From positions 2,635,001 through 2,699,000 of the forward strand of contig NC_012874.2 in the NCBI RefSeq assembly GCF_000003195.3: a DNA stretch of 64,000 bases, in the 5' to 3' direction. Positions 12,106-24,588 of this stretch are shown here, piece after piece. Both the position numbers and the translations under genes were made by a program. Source of the stretch: Sorghum bicolor. Lineage: Eukaryota > Streptophyta > Magnoliopsida > Poales > Poaceae. Under the pieces are notes generated by a model that ran no database searches, was not told the origin of the DNA, and saw only the letters and a program-made list of their open reading frames with translations. Positions within the stretch are counted from its first letter, which is position 1; every line of letters begins with the position of its first letter.

Positions 12106-12241
12106 ATGAGCAGTGCTAGTGCAAGTGGTAGTCCCAGCGTAGGATCTGTCCCTTGATGAACCTGAACTGCAAGCAGTGTCTTTTGGTCTGGATGAGCCAC
12201 CGGTTGATATTGTGGATGACAATGAAACAAATGAGGGATAG
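12106..12241 (+). pseudogene. Remnant ends of a deleted hAT transposase gene
   Basis: An ATG at 12106 follows an intron-like acceptor and opens a short serine-rich frame (MSSASASGSPSVGSV) that stops at 12154-12156. One frame over, 12152-12241 reads LDEPELQAVSFGLDEPPVDI, continues acidic, and stops at TAG. The simplest reading is an internal deletion that fused the first coding bases of a transposase exon to the last 30 codons. The assignment to hAT rests on the element's 8-bp target duplication; the peptides are too short to identify alone. Confidence 0.5.
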
Positions 12242-12393
12242 AAACCTGCTGCTGCATGAATCGCAAGCCTGAATGCCTTATTATTATTTTCTAAGTTTGA
12301 GACTACTATATCTGAGAGTTGATGAGACTTTAGACCTGTACTTTAAGTAGTTTATTGTGACATTTTATTGTTATTAGTTTTAAATTCAGAACT

Positions 12394-12522
<129 letters not shown>

Positions 12523-12912
12523 AAATAGTAAACGTATTCACGTATCGGGTTTTTTAGGAAATTGCCGTATCTGTGTATCCGTATCCTTCGGATACTGATA
12601 CACGTATCCGTATTCGTGTAATTAACTTAGACCACTATGACAATGCTTTTTGTTTGCCAAGTGTCTAACAAATAGCACTCGACAAAAAAGTCTTTGCTGA
12701 TAATTTTTTTGCCGAGTCGTCTTTGCTAAGTATGGCACTCGGCAAAACCTTTGACAAATACAATTGAGTCTTTGCCCTAGTGGCTCAGGAGTCACGACCC
12801 AGCCTCTCGAGTAGCGAACTGATAAACAAAAGGCAATGGAAGTACATTCTGACCCATTTCATTTTACAGTTATTCTCCCCACCCGACCACCCCATATCCT
12901 GCTGTAATATTA

Positions 12913-13148
12913 GGCCATATTTAGTTCCTCAACTATTTTACAAAATAGTAAAGGTTTCCCGTTATATCGAATCTTGCGGCACATGGAGCATTAATATATA
13001 GATAAAAAAACTAACTGTACAGTTTACTTGTAATTTACGAGACGAATCTTTTAAGTCTAGTTAGTCCATAATTAAACAATAATTGTCAAATACAAATAAA
13101 AGTGTTATAATAGTACCTTGCAAAATTTTTCACCAACTAAACAAGCCC
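12913..13148. mobile_element. Tourist-like MITE
   Basis: The left end GGCCATATTTAGTTCCTC and the right end ACTAAACAAGCCC are inverted, and TTA lies just before the left end. The interior carries the family hallmark GAGACGAATCTTTTAAG. Confidence 0.65.
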
Positions 13149-13332
13149 TTTTAAGCCCTTAGAAAATGACAAGACTACCACTCTTTTCGAGCACAGTAAA
13201 AACAAATGCACGGTCTTCTACTGTTCACCAGCACTACTCCCGTGCCACCGTCTGTACATTATGTACACAAAAGTATAGTGTATATATAGTATATATGCTG
13301 GACAAATGTCTAGCTAGTGCAGCTCTATTTTA

Positions 13333-13508
13333 GGGGTGTTTGGCAGGTACTGTAGTATTTTTATTTTATTTGATAATTAGTATTTAATCATAGATTAATA
13401 GGTTTCAAAGATTCGTTTCACAAATTATTCTTTAGCTATATTTTTAGTTTCGTAAATAATCTATATTTAACAGACGATAAACTTTATCGGGTACAACCAA
13501 ACAGGGCC
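13333..13508. mobile_element. Tourist-like MITE
   Basis: The left end GGGGTGTTTGG and the right end CCAAACAGGGCC are inverted. TTA is duplicated at 13330-13332 and 13509-13511. The interior has the GATTCGTTTCACAAATTATT-type motif of this family. Confidence 0.7.
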
Positions 13509-13511
13509 TTA

Positions 13512-14089
13512 ACCATCTGAATAAGAAGTGGTAGAGATAAATACACACTGCAGGCAGAGAGCATGCACGTCCTGCAGCGTAGGATCCGGTATGCTTTGAC
13601 CGCGGCTCAAGGGCACACAGAAGCTAGACCAACCAAAGCGTTTGCTGCTGCTGTACATGGTTGGTTTAAAAAATTAACTGATGAACATGCATGGGTGCAT
13701 TTGAGTTTTTGGCAGATCAGACCCATTACAGCAGCATGTGGTGTCAACTGTACAGTGTTCCATCTCCTGAAAAGTAGAGAGAGATGGGCCGGCGACACAA
13801 CACAAAGGCAACAATGCATCATCTAGCTAAGCTAGGTTGGGGCTTGCATTAGCCTCTCCGGTCTTCGTAATGCCACTACATTAATTAATGTTAGCCGGCC
13901 GGTGTATAGTACTCCTACCATTATTACTTCTCTAATTACTTTGAATTTGCCAGCAATTTCAACGTCAAGTTGATGGAGTACAGTAGTACCGCTAGTAGTA
14001 CACTACATTACTCCTGATTCCTGAATGTCATCGCAGCCTTTTATGTATTTTAAGGGGGGGAAATGTCATCAATCTGCAGGGTGGTATTA
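13512..14089. other. Spacer, no gene seen
   Basis: A short open frame around 13563-13826 exists on both strands but shows no domain, splice context or family resemblance. Nothing else is recognised. Confidence 0.35.
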
Positions 14090-14097
14090 GATGGGAC

Positions 14098-14639
14098 TAG
14101 GGATGAAAACGGACTGAAAAAATCTCATCTAGATTTATTCTATTTTTCTACTTTTGTTCCATCTATATTTCCATATTTATGGATCTCATTTCCTTATGAG
14201 AGAGAGGTTTTTCGTCCATTTCCGCAGGATCCCATTTTCATCTGGAATTGATCCGTTTTTGTTTCATTTTTCATCCCATTTTCGATCTATATGTGAGATG
14301 TCTAAAAATTATTATGTTCATAATTAAATCTACTAATATATCGCCAATTATGCATGTTAGCATGTTAAGGCATGCTAGTGAATATTGAATCGATAACTTT
14401 GTACGTATATATTATTTTATGACTTCGTTCATGTATATTTGAGAACATTCAATCATGTTATTCTAACTTAATTTTCCAGCACTCCATCCATCTGTATTTG
14501 TCTATTTCCATGTTTCTGTATATCCCCATGTGTTTTCAATTCCATTTCATTTCCCGAAGGATCTCGTTTCCGCTAAAAATATAGAAACAGAAAATGGGAG
14601 AGGAGTTTTTCCACCCGGTTCCGTCCGTATTCATCCCTA
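14098..14639. mobile_element. hAT-type MITE (GGGATGAAAACGG family)
   Basis: The left terminus TAGGGATGAAAACGG is inverted at the right as CCGTATTCATCCCTA. The flanking 8-mers GATGGGAC (14090-14097) and GATGGGGC (14640-14647) differ at one position, which fits an old 8-bp hAT target duplication. The interior is AT-rich with repeated CCATTTC/ATTTCC motifs and no transposase. Confidence 0.75.
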
Positions 14640-14647
14640 GATGGGGC

Positions 14648-15075
14648 CTATATTTCTATGGCCTGTCACAGTGCTCCACTGCATAGTGTCTTATTAGGCA
14701 TTAATTTCACTCTTCTTTTTAAGGAAAAATATCATCACTGCTGCAAAGATGCATGGTACTAGTTAATTTGATCATCATGGGAGGGACTAATAACAGGGAG
14801 TTGATTCCACTCAAAATGCATCTGTTTGAAATAGAACTGAATTCTACACAATGCAAGGACGACAAGAGAAGATGGAGTTGTCTAATAATGTAAACAATAC
14901 AAGACTCATGCTAGGAGGCGTGTAGTTTCACAGCATATGAACTATATATTATGAAGATATTTCTCATATAGTGAATCTGAAAACATAAATCTTATGTTGT
15001 TAACCTATATGGAATTTTTAAAATTATTGATGGTCAAAAATAGAAATGTTTAACTTACAAAACAAATACGACATA
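14648..15075. other. Spacer, no gene seen
   Basis: AT-rich sequence without recognisable coding frames, bounded by the hAT MITE and the next Stowaway-like element. Confidence 0.35.
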
Positions 15076-15328
15076 CTCCCTCCATACCTGTAAAAAAATC
15101 ATTTTGGATAAAATTTGGGTTAAACATTGAAAATATAAATCATGAACAACTTTAAGTTGTTGAGTTTGGAAATGTGAAAACCATATAATAGATTTATCTT
15201 GAAAAATACTTTCATAATATATATATATAACACTTTTGATAATTATTTTATAAAAACAAGAAGTCAAAGTTAAGCTTTGGAGAGTATGTCGCTGTCCTAA
15301 ACGACTTTCTTTAAAGGTATAAAGGGAG
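15076..15328. mobile_element. Stowaway-like MITE
   Basis: The left end CTCCCTCCATACCTGTAAA is mirrored by TTTAAAGGTATAAAGGGAG. TA flanks lie at 15074-15075 and 15329-15330. The interior resembles the element at 1764-2018 (CTAAACGACTT near the right end), so the two belong to one family. Confidence 0.75.
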
Positions 15329-15822
15329 TATAGAAAAATTAGAAGTACTTCATCCCGCTAAAAGAAGCTAAGATCAAACAGAAAGCTCAGGAACTTATGC
15401 GACTCCATTATATTTAAAAAGGAACTCATGGGAGTGATGCTATAATGAATGAGGAAAAAATACAACAGTATTTTGAAATAAAACATTTTTTTTATAGGTC
15501 ATCTTGTGAGTAAAATGGACGGAGCCTTACAATAAAAAGCAACAAGCTTAACTTCCTTAATTAATTGGTTGGTAGGAAGGATTATTTCTCGATCGAATAG
15601 TTAGACATTAAAAATAGATTAGTGCCCGATGTGGAAAGGTTAGATATGAAGGCTTTTCCTATGAGTGGATCCTTATCTTAGTTACTAATCCTAATATAGT
15701 TATTATTGAATATGGATTAAAATTATAAATTGAGTGAGTAAAAGAGATAGCATATATTCATAAAGACAATGTATTCTAAAGGCAAGATCACTATTGGCCT
15801 GCAGAAATACAAAGATTACTTA
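15329..15822. other. Spacer, no gene seen
   Basis: AT-rich DNA with no recognised gene or element termini. Confidence 0.35.
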
Positions 15823-16050
15823 GGCCCTATTTGGTTTCATGGTATTTTTTTTATCACCCATCACATTGAATATTTGGATCCATGCTTGAAATATTAAATA
15901 TATACTATTTGCAAAACTAAAACAATAGATAGAGGATTATTTGCGAGACGAATCTTTTAAGTCTAATTAGTCTATAATTAGACACTAATTATCAAATAAA
16001 AAAAATGCTAAGTGTCTATTAAATTTTATCACGCACAACCAAACACACGC
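15823..16050. mobile_element. Tourist-like MITE
   Basis: The left end GGCCCTATTTGGTTTC and the right end AACCAAACACACGC are partly inverted. TTA flanks lie at 15820-15822 and 16051-16053. The interior GAGACGAATCTTTTAAGTC is the family hallmark. Confidence 0.65.
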
Positions 16051-17378
16051 TTATTGTTTGGCACATTTGAGGACTGATATCTCTGTGGCCTCTCCTAGTA
16101 CTCCACGTGGCCACACAGTCTTTCGCAATAATTAGCTCTCCACATATAGGATGATGAAGGAGAGTGTGCATGCCCAAGGCCCATGCATACATTTGGAACC
16201 AATCAAACACACTACTACCCATACGTATGTTTTTCACAATATAAATAAAAAACTATAATAATAGGATAATCTTTTGTGTGGTTCTTCATGTGCTAGACAC
16301 AAGGCATTGTGACTTGCGTTTATACGACGAGAAGCAGCGTTAGCCACTTCAGATGATTTGGACTAGGGATTTAGCAATGGGCCGGGCCACACTGAAACTT
16401 TGGACGGTGGATCAATGACCCTTGAGTTGGGTTGGGCCGCCACACCACCGTACTTTTCCAGACAAAACATGTTGCGCTTGCGCGTGTTGTCTTTTATGCG
16501 TTTTATTTTTTATGTTTATGTATTTTTAATTAAAAATACAATACATACGCGGATGCTAAGATCATCAGGAAGTATTTACCTAAAAATAATAATTGATAAA
16601 TCGATGATTTTTTCAGTCGACTCAAAAAAGTTAGGAGCATATTTGTTGGCTTCCTCCAACAGTTTGTAAAAGCTCATTCCTAAAATATAGAAGATAATTT
16701 TGCATCAGAAATATTAGAGTATTTTCAAATCACCCTAACCACCTTTATACTTTCTTTTTATCTTGTATATTTGCATTGGAAACCCTATCCTACTCATTTT
16801 TCTCCACGTCCTTCCACCTCTAGATTGGTCAATCAATACACACACTTATATTTCTATGCGATTGAGTCAAATATCCCAAGTGTAGAAAGATTGAGAGTTG
16901 AGATAGAGAGTTGTTGGAGACCACTTTTTTGTTCTTGCTAAAAAAATAAATATTGGGGGTGGATTTTAGAAACTCTTGAGATGCTTTAGTACATGAACGT
17001 GTATCTACTTTTATGAACGTGCGCACAAACAATGTCCCTACAACTTATTGAAGAGATTGATTCGATATTTTTTAGATAATAGTGGAAAGAGTTTCTGGCT
17101 TCATCCTCATTGAAGAGGAGTTAGACTTATAGTTTTTTTAGAAAGGATGGCGAAAACATTGTCACAGTTCATCTAACCATCAAAATCTCCATTGGGCCAT
17201 TTTCTAGGTGTTGAACATTTATCCTTGATCTCTAGGCCATCTAAGTGTCATGCTCAAGATTTAACTTATCAAAGGGATGGAGATGTTGCTAAGCTCCCTA
17301 GTGAAAGCATGGAGGTTCGACTTATTCTTGGAAACTTCTCCTTGAACTCCTCATGCATTGTCATTGCCAGGATGATAT
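16051..17378. other. Spacer upstream of the LTR element, no gene seen
   Basis: No convincing coding frame was found on either strand. A fragment near 16643-16680 (CTCCAACAG) looks like one end of a common MITE, but its partner end is not visible. Confidence 0.35.
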
Positions 17379-18285
17379 TGTGAGACCCAACTCATTGGGC
17401 TAAGTTGGGCCAGACTGAATTCACGTTACTATAGCACCATGTATTGTAGCTGCAAAAAACAATTTAGCAGCAAAGCTTAGGTCCTATTGGTTTGAGCTTA
17501 CCTGCAGAATCTGTCAGCCATTCAACAATGTTTTTCTCTCTCACAACAAATCAATGAATAGTACTTTCAGCCATAGTTTTTCAGACAAACGCATAGTACC
17601 TATTGGAAGTTGGAGGAGAGCTGAGCCAACTTAAAAGCCTAGACCTGAGAGGCTATTAACTCTGAATTGATCCTTTTGCGTGAAGCGATGACAAAAGCGC
17701 AAGAGAGTTAATTAGCAGGCGTGGTTCATTCAACGTATAGAGTAGGCCTTAACCGTCTTCTCAGGTCGTGGCGTTACAAATGGTAACCAGAGCCAACTCT
17801 CACGGTTTCACGATCGTATGGCTTGGGAGCTCGAACATGTTACACATGGCTTTGTAAGAGCATGACACTTGCGCTAGGTAGTTGGGAATGTGGACGTGGC
17901 CAAGAGCATGGCACTTGCGCCGGGGAGTTGGGAATATAGACATGGCTAAGAGAATCGGTTCTGGACATTTGTCCTACTACTAGGTAGCTTGGTTTAGTGT
18001 TCGACAAGGACTAAATCCTTTGAGGATGGATGGATGTGAGACCTAGCCTATTGGGCCAAGTTGGGCCGGACTAAATTCGGATTATTGTACACCGAGTTAC
18101 TGTAGTGGCGAAGCTTAGTACCATACTTAAAATTGGAGGAGAAGTAAGCCAGCTTAAAAGCCTAGACTTGAGAAGCAAAGCGAGGACGAAAGCGAAAAAG
18201 AGTTGTTCGAACTATGGGTTCAAGCCGTACGGTGGGCGCGCCAATGTTGGAACTATGGGTTCGAGCGTTGGAGACTTAGGAGTAA

Positions 18286-18528
18286 GGTCTTGTTTAGTTC
18301 CAAAATATTTTGCAAAATCGACACTGTAGCTTTTTCGTTTGTATTTGACAAATATTATCCAATCATAGACTAACTAGGTTCAAAAGATTCGTCTCGTCAA
18401 TTTCGACCAAACTGTGCAATTAGTTTTTGTTTTTATCTATATTTAATACTTCATGCATGTGTCTAAAGATTCGATGTGACGGAAAATCTGAAAAATTTTG
18501 TAAAATTTTCGAGGAACTAAACAAGGCC
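18286..18528. mobile_element. Tourist-like MITE inside LTR 2
   Basis: The left end GGTCTTGTTTAGTTCC and the right end GAACTAAACAAGGCC are inverted, with TAA duplicated at 18283-18285 and 18529-18531. This is one of the best-preserved copies of the most abundant MITE family in the window. Confidence 0.85.
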
Positions 18529-18758
18529 TAAGGCGGGGCCTCCGCCCGGACTGGCCAAGGTTCTTGAATGTGGAAAAAGGGAAACAAAAGACAACAGATA
18601 TTAGAGTTTTTTATAAATTTATTCACCAACCCTCGTCCCGGCCGTTGTTCTTGGGCCACGGTTGGCACATATCCCACCGTCATCCAAGCCTTAGAAGTGT
18701 TTGCCCGCTCTCCCTGTCTGAAACGACGAGGAAATCAAAAAATGAATTAGTTTGTACT

Positions 18759-18964
18759 GAGCACTCACAATACAAGACTCTATCACAGAGTCTAAGACAA
18801 TTAATTACATATTATTTATGGTATTTTGCCGATGTGGCAGCATATTTATTGAAGAAAGAGGTAAAAAAAATAAGACTTCAAGTCTTATTTAGACTCCAAG
18901 TCCACATTGTTCGAGGTAATAAATAATTTTAGACTTTATGATAAAGTCTGCATTGTGAGTGCTC
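18759..18964. mobile_element. MITE with GAGCACTCACAAT termini, inside LTR 2
   Basis: The left GAGCACTCACAATACAAGAC is mirrored by the right CTGCATTGTGAGTGCTC. Both arms continue with AGACTCTATCA and TGATAAAGTCT. It is about 206 bp and non-coding. The target duplication is not clear. Confidence 0.65.
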
Positions 18965-19297
18965 TAAATAGGCCTCCTGTACTCGCGCGCCCAGACACTG
19001 ACAGGAGTTAATTAACAGGTGTGATTTATTTATGGATAGAGTGGGCCTTTGTCTGGGCCATATATATTTAAGGGTTGTTTAGGACTGTTTTGCTCTATAT
19101 TTTTCAGCTTTACTTTATGTTTTTTAGCTACAAACTCTAGTTTTTTTATGGAGCTACCAAACACCCTCTTAACGATGTGACCAGTATATATACAAACATA
19201 TGTATGGCGCGTAAATCTGCAGAACCGGCCGGTTCATGTATCCAGCCAAAAATCAACGGACGACGCCATGCATCCCGGACGGACGGGGCCACACTAA

Positions 19298-19815
19298 GGC
19301 CTTATTTAGTTTCCAACAAATTTTTTAAAAAAATTTAGATTTTCTGTCATATCAAATTTTGCACCAAATATACGAGTATTAAATATAGAAAAAAGAAATA
19401 ATTAATTACACAGTTTAACTGTAATTTGCGAGACAAATCTTTCAAGGCCAGTTAATCTATGATTGGACAATATTTATACAATACAAACAAAAATAGTACA
19501 ATATCCATTTTGCAAATTTTTTAGAAAGCATCTCCAAGAGATTAGCCAAAAATGCTAGCCAAATTTACTGATTTAGCTACTCTCTAAAATAGATTTGACA
19601 AAAAAATATTAGATTACTCCAACAGACTCTGCAAAAGGATGGCTAGTGAGATGGGTTATCCAAAAGTAAAGAGCAAATATGGTGGAATGAAGAGCTACTA
19701 AATTTGAAGAATCATTTATAGAGTCTGTTAGAGACGTTTTTCTTTTAATATAATAATTAAATATACTTTTAGAAAATGAGTTAGCTAGTCTGTTGTAGAT
19801 GCTCTAAACAAAGCC
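19298..19815. mobile_element. Tourist-like MITE carrying a nested second MITE
   Basis: The outer ends GGCCTTATTTAGTTTCC and AAACAAAGCC are flanked by TAA (19295-19297, 19816-19818). Inside, about 19526-19806, is a separate palindromic element with ends AAGCATCTCCAAGAG and TGTAGATGCTCT. Nesting shows that the inner insertion is younger. Confidence 0.65.
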
Positions 19816-19919
19816 TAAATAGTACCAAACGCGCTATACGAGCTGAGCAGAAGTCGTCGTGCCCATCGGCTACCACACGATATTTTCATTCATCACCGTA
19901 CATCTAAACTGTCCTCTCA

Positions 19920-20541
19920 TTTCCTCCGGGCGACTCGATTCCGGCCGGCCCCTTACAAATCCGATCTGCGCCGCCCTCGCCGCGACGTCGTCGTCTCCTC
20001 ACATGCATCTCTAGCTAGCTAGCTCTCTCTCCGACCGGCTGGCGCTGGCCGCACCGTACGTCCTGCGCGCCATTATTCCTCAATTCTCTCTCTCGGCCGC
20101 GGCAATATATCCTCGGCGGCGGCGGCGACGACGACGACGAGGAGGAGGACGGCGAGAGGCTTCTTCATCCGACGATCCGGCGTGGCGGCGCCTCCGTCCT
20201 CTCGGCGCATCCCGTACGGCCGTACGTATAAATTACATTGCTCATATGTAGATAATGTTAGTTTTAGTTGCGAGTTGTTGGTTTCTTCTAGTGGTAGCAG
20301 TGGCGTGGTCAGTAGACGAGTGGTTTACCCTATAATTGTTTCTTTCTCTATTTTTCATGGTCTAATAAAATCACGGTAATTAAATTTCTTGCCGCCTTTC
20401 TAAAAAAATATGTAGATGATGTAGTAGCTACTAGTACTTGCTCTTGCTTCCGGGAGCACCTTGCTGCTAGCAGCTAATGTTTTCTGCTGCAGGAGGCCGG
20501 CCGGGCTCTTCGTGTATAGCCAAAGCTTTAAGCTTGGTCTG
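19920..20541 (+). promoter_or_regulatory. Presumed promoter and 5' UTR of the first NLR gene
   Basis: A GC-rich stretch from 19920 with GGC/GAC triplet runs near 20118-20150 precedes AT-rich, intron-like DNA. An acceptor-like TTTTCTGCTGCAG ends near 20491, just before the chosen coding start at 20542. A non-coding first exon followed by an intron is plausible but unproven. Confidence 0.4.
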
Positions 20542-23500
20542 ATGCTAGAGAGCGCTACTTCCACGGGATTAATGAACAACCAAGTCTTGGAAAAGATATA
20601 CAGTTTTATTGGGGATGAGTCAGCCAATCAGCTTGGTGTGCATACACAGGTATGGGATATGGATATATGATTGACGCGTTGCCGGGGCGTTTTCTTTTGG
20701 GTTTTATCTTTTTCCCCTTCTTTAATCATTCTACCCATTTGCTTCTACATGCATAAATCAATTATATAGATATCTTCCATCTGGACGACCTTTGTTTTAG
20801 AATAATTTAGCTTCAAAACTTATGCGAGATCGCATCCATGATTTTTTTTCTTTTCAGAATAAGTTGTGATCTGATCTATAGTTTTTTTTTCCTATACAGA
20901 TCTTGACCTTTGTACATGAAGTGTTGTTCAATGAATTGTTCCCCTAAATTTCATTATTCATCGAGTTGTTGCGGAAACTTATTTCAAAAAATGTTAATTT
21001 TTTGGACACGTTATTCAACAAAAAATTAATCCTACTACGTGTATAAGGTATCCGCAAAATTAAGTTTCCAGAATATTAACTATCGCTAAAATATGTTGAA
21101 CAGAGAACATACAAACTTGTGTCTTAGTTTTTTTTTTTTTGAAAAATACTCTCATCGAGTACAAGTTTATATTTATCAAAAGAAGTTCGCAAGTCAATGT
21201 TTCTCATGAACGTACGTATGCTGAAAAGTCTATGCTCAAAACTTATCCCAAATAGGTTTTGCCTGCAGAAGAAATTCTGCATATATATACTAGTAATGTG
21301 CACACATAATAAGCTTATAAAATTCCAAAACATGAAAAGTGGCGGAAACAAAAAAAATTCTAAGAAAAACAAGAGTAGCTAGCAGCAGTCTGGTCGAAAA
21401 TCGCTCATGTGTTTGGTTTGTTGCACAAGGGCGCAAACTAACCGGTTCAGCACACTCTCACAACTCTGGGACAAATTCATTATCTATATTTTGATTCATC
21501 CTACAATTTTGTTTATTTTAGTTTGCTATATTAATTGTTTCTGGCGGTGGTGTCTGTCTGAATGAACCGGACCTAAGTTTTAAATCCAAACTGCAGCTAC
21601 GGTTCCTCCATCATGAGCTCAGCAGCATGCGAGGTGCCCTGGAAGATGTTGCCGATATGGAAGACCTTGACAACGGGACCAAGGCGTGGAGGAACGAAGT
21701 GTCGGGATTGTACTATGACGCTGAGGATTGCATCGACGATTTTAGACACCGGGTTGACAGCGGTCCATCACATGGCGGACAAGGGTTCATGCGTAGGGCT
21801 GGTCATCTTCTTGAGACGCTGATGGCTCGCTACCAGATATCTAGAAAAATCAAAGAGCTCAGGACTCGCGCGCAAGAGGCAAATGATCGGCGCACAAGAT
21901 ACAAGCTTGATGAATGCGTGTCGAGATCGGCTCGGGTTTCTGTCGATCCACGGATCACTGCACTTTACGCTGAAACATCGAGCCTTGTTGGCATTGATGC
22001 CCCAAAAGAAGAGGTGGTCAAGTTGTTGACAAAGGTTGGTATCACTGTGTGTTGTTATTTTTAGTTTGTTCTAATAAACCTATGGGTTTATTTACCCACT
22101 TGTTTTTTTTATCATTTCTCGTGGAAGGTTGATGGTGCATCGCTGAAAGAGCTAAGAGTGGTATCCATTGTCGGTTTTGGAGGGCTCGGAAAGACTACAC
22201 TTGCAAACGAAGTCTACCGTGACCTTAGAGACAACCTTAGCGGGAACCCTGAAAAAAGTTTTAGTTGCAAGGCTATCATATCAGTGTCTCAGAGACCTGA
22301 CATGGTTAATCTTCTCAAGAGTTTGTTCACAAAGGTTTCAGGCCAAACTGCTGATCACACTTACGATCTCCCAGGTCTCATCGACATAGTTCGAGAGTAT
22401 CTACAAGGCAAAAGGTATCTAAGTATTATTCTTCTTACGCTCCCTCTTACACATTTTTTTGTTTCTCTGTTAGGAGGTTAATTGTCTATACACACATATG
22501 ACAAACTTGGAGAGAGTAATTTGGAATATTGTCCTTAAATGAAATGAAATATCATCTTATTTTGTGTCAAGCTAATGCAATGTTTTCCATACACAAAATT
22601 GTTGCAGGTATTTGCTTGTGATTGATGATTTATGGGATCCATCAGCATGGGAAATTATAAAATGTGCTTTTCCAGAGAGTCACTGCGGCAGTAGAGTGTT
22701 GACAACTACACGAATTGAAAGTGTGGCAGTGGCATGTTGCAATTACCAGTGGAAGTTCGTTTACAGGATGAAACCTCTGGATGATTATCATTCAAGGCAA
22801 TTGTTCCTTCGAAGAATTTTTGGCTCAGGAGATAGATGCCCTGAGCCATTTGAAGTACTATGTGAGAAAATTCTTCAAAAGTGCGGTGGTCTACCACTTG
22901 CAATCATCACTATAGCCAGCCTCTTGGCTAGTCAACAAACCAGGTCAATAGAGCAGTGGAAGTATGTCCTTAATTCTATACGGCATAATCTAGGATTGAG
23001 TTCAACATTAGAAGGGATGAGGCAGATATTGAACCTTAGCTACATTCACCTTTCACGTCCTCTTAAGTCATGCTTATTGTATGTCGGTATGTATCCAGAG
23101 GATTACGAGATTCAGAGGGAGGACCTGATCACTCAGTGTGTAGCCGAAGGTTTCATCAGTGGAGTAGATGGGAGTGAAGCAGTGGATGTGGCTGGGAGTT
23201 ACTTGAATGAACTTGTGAACAGGAGCATGATCATCCAGCGTGTAAAATATGGCGGTAAAGGGGAGCATATCAGCTACAGAGTGCACGACATGGTTCTGGA
23301 CCTGATTTTGTGCAAGTCCACAGAAGAGAACTTCTTGTGTGCAGTACAAAGCCTACAAGCAGCCAGCACAAGACTGTCCGGACAGCAACAGCACAAGGCT
23401 CGTCGACTCTCCCTTCAGTTTCATGACAGAAACCTAGGAGTAGTTGAAAGTGCAGGCCGCATCAACCTGCCACATGCTCGATCACTGATAGTTTTTGGAT

Positions 23501-24588
23501 GGCCTGCTCCTAGCCTTGCGCTGCTTGAGCTCAAGTTTCTCCGAGTTCTGTACATCGTGCGTGCCGCAGATGATCTGGACCTCACCCAGATCTGCAAATT
23601 GTTTCAACTCAGATATCTATGCATCCGTGGAAAACACAAAGGACTGCAGCTACCCAAAGAAATTACCAGGCTAAAGCATCTACAAGTGTTGGACGTAATC
23701 TCTGGCTTGTCCGCCTCCGGTATTCCACGGGATGTTATCTATCTGCCTGCTCTGTTACATTTGCAATTTCCTCTGACTGCAGTTTATCCCGATGGCATTG
23801 GCAACATGAGGTATCTGCACACTTTGCTACAATTTGATGCAAGCAAGCAGTCGGTGGCAAACATGTTGTCCCTCGGTGAGCTGCTGAACCTAAGGGTGCT
23901 TGATTTGTGGATCGGTGATGCAAGCTTTGCCACTAAAGAAGCACATATGGATGCTCTAATGTCCTCCCTGGAGAAGCTAATCAGTTGCAACCTCAAGACT
24001 CTGTCTATCCTTGCACGGGACAATGTGGGTCGCCACAGCAGGTGGAGCTCTTTGTGCTTCTCTTGCTCTCAGGCCCAGCTCGAGCAACTCTACCTATATG
24101 TTTGGTGCCCAAGGGTGCCTGCATGGGTGCGTCAGCTTCGCGCTCTCAGCATCCTCAAGATCAAAGTCGTGGAGCTGTGCAAGGATGATGTTGCTGTTCT
24201 TGCAGGGCTGCCTGTGCTGTCTCGTCTTATTCTAGACGTCAGAAACAACAATGTCTCTGGCCAACAAGGAATCGTCTTCAGTGCTGATACATCATTCAGG
24301 CTTCTTGGTTACTTGAGAATTCCCTACCATGCTGAATCGGGGATCACCTTCGAGGCAGGATCAATGCCCCAGGTCGAGACCCTCCGGTTTCTGTTGAGGG
24401 CGAACGATGTGAAGCGATGGGGCGTCAGGTTCAGTGGCATTGAGCACCTACCGAATCTTAAGCAGGTGCTCGTCGATTTACGATATGGCGACTGTGACGA
24501 ATCAGAGAAGCCTGTTATAAGGGCAGCAGTTCGGAGCGCTTTTTATGCCCATTCATCACCCTCGAGCGTTCAGTTCGAGTTCTATTGA
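20542..24588 (+). CDS. CC-NB-LRR disease-resistance receptor (NLR 1)
   Basis: Exons 20542-20649, 21597-22034, 22128-22414 and 22608-24588 join with consistent phases to 937 aa. The N-terminal Rx-type coiled coil covers about residues 1-150, including LYYDAEDCIDDF at the EDVID position. The NB-ARC domain follows: P-loop GFGGLGKTT at 198-206, RNBS-A near IISVSQRPD, Walker B LLVIDDLWD from 280, GSRVLTTTR at 305-313, CGGLPLA at 370-376, and VHD at 503-505 in place of MHD. Leucine-rich repeats fill the rest. Such receptors sit mainly in the cytoplasm, exchange ADP for ATP on perceiving pathogen effectors, and trigger hypersensitive defence. No integrated decoy domain was seen. The first exon is short (36 aa) and its start is the least certain part, because an in-frame upstream ATG at 20461 exists; I prefer 20542 since LESATSTGLMNN fits Rx N-termini. 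No frameshift or stop was found. Confidence 0.88.

Larger units (their letters stand above)
17379..19065 (+). mobile_element. Small non-autonomous LTR retroelement, both LTRs disrupted by MITEs
   Basis: LTR 1 runs from 17379 (TGTGAGACCC) to about 17778 (GTTACA). It is followed by TGGTAACCAGAGCC, which resembles the complement of the initiator-tRNA-Met 3' end and so a primer-binding site. The internal region is only about 250 bp, with no gag or pol. LTR 2 begins at 18035 (TGTGAGACCTAGCC), sharing TTGGGCCAAGTTGGGCC-like text with LTR 1, and its tail (GAGTTAATTAACAGGTGTG) is found near 19008-19060. Two MITEs split LTR 2 (18286-18528 and about 18759-18964) and one splits LTR 1 (about 17480-17598). 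The short internal region suggests a TRIM/LARD-type element. Exact ends are approximate. Confidence 0.65.
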
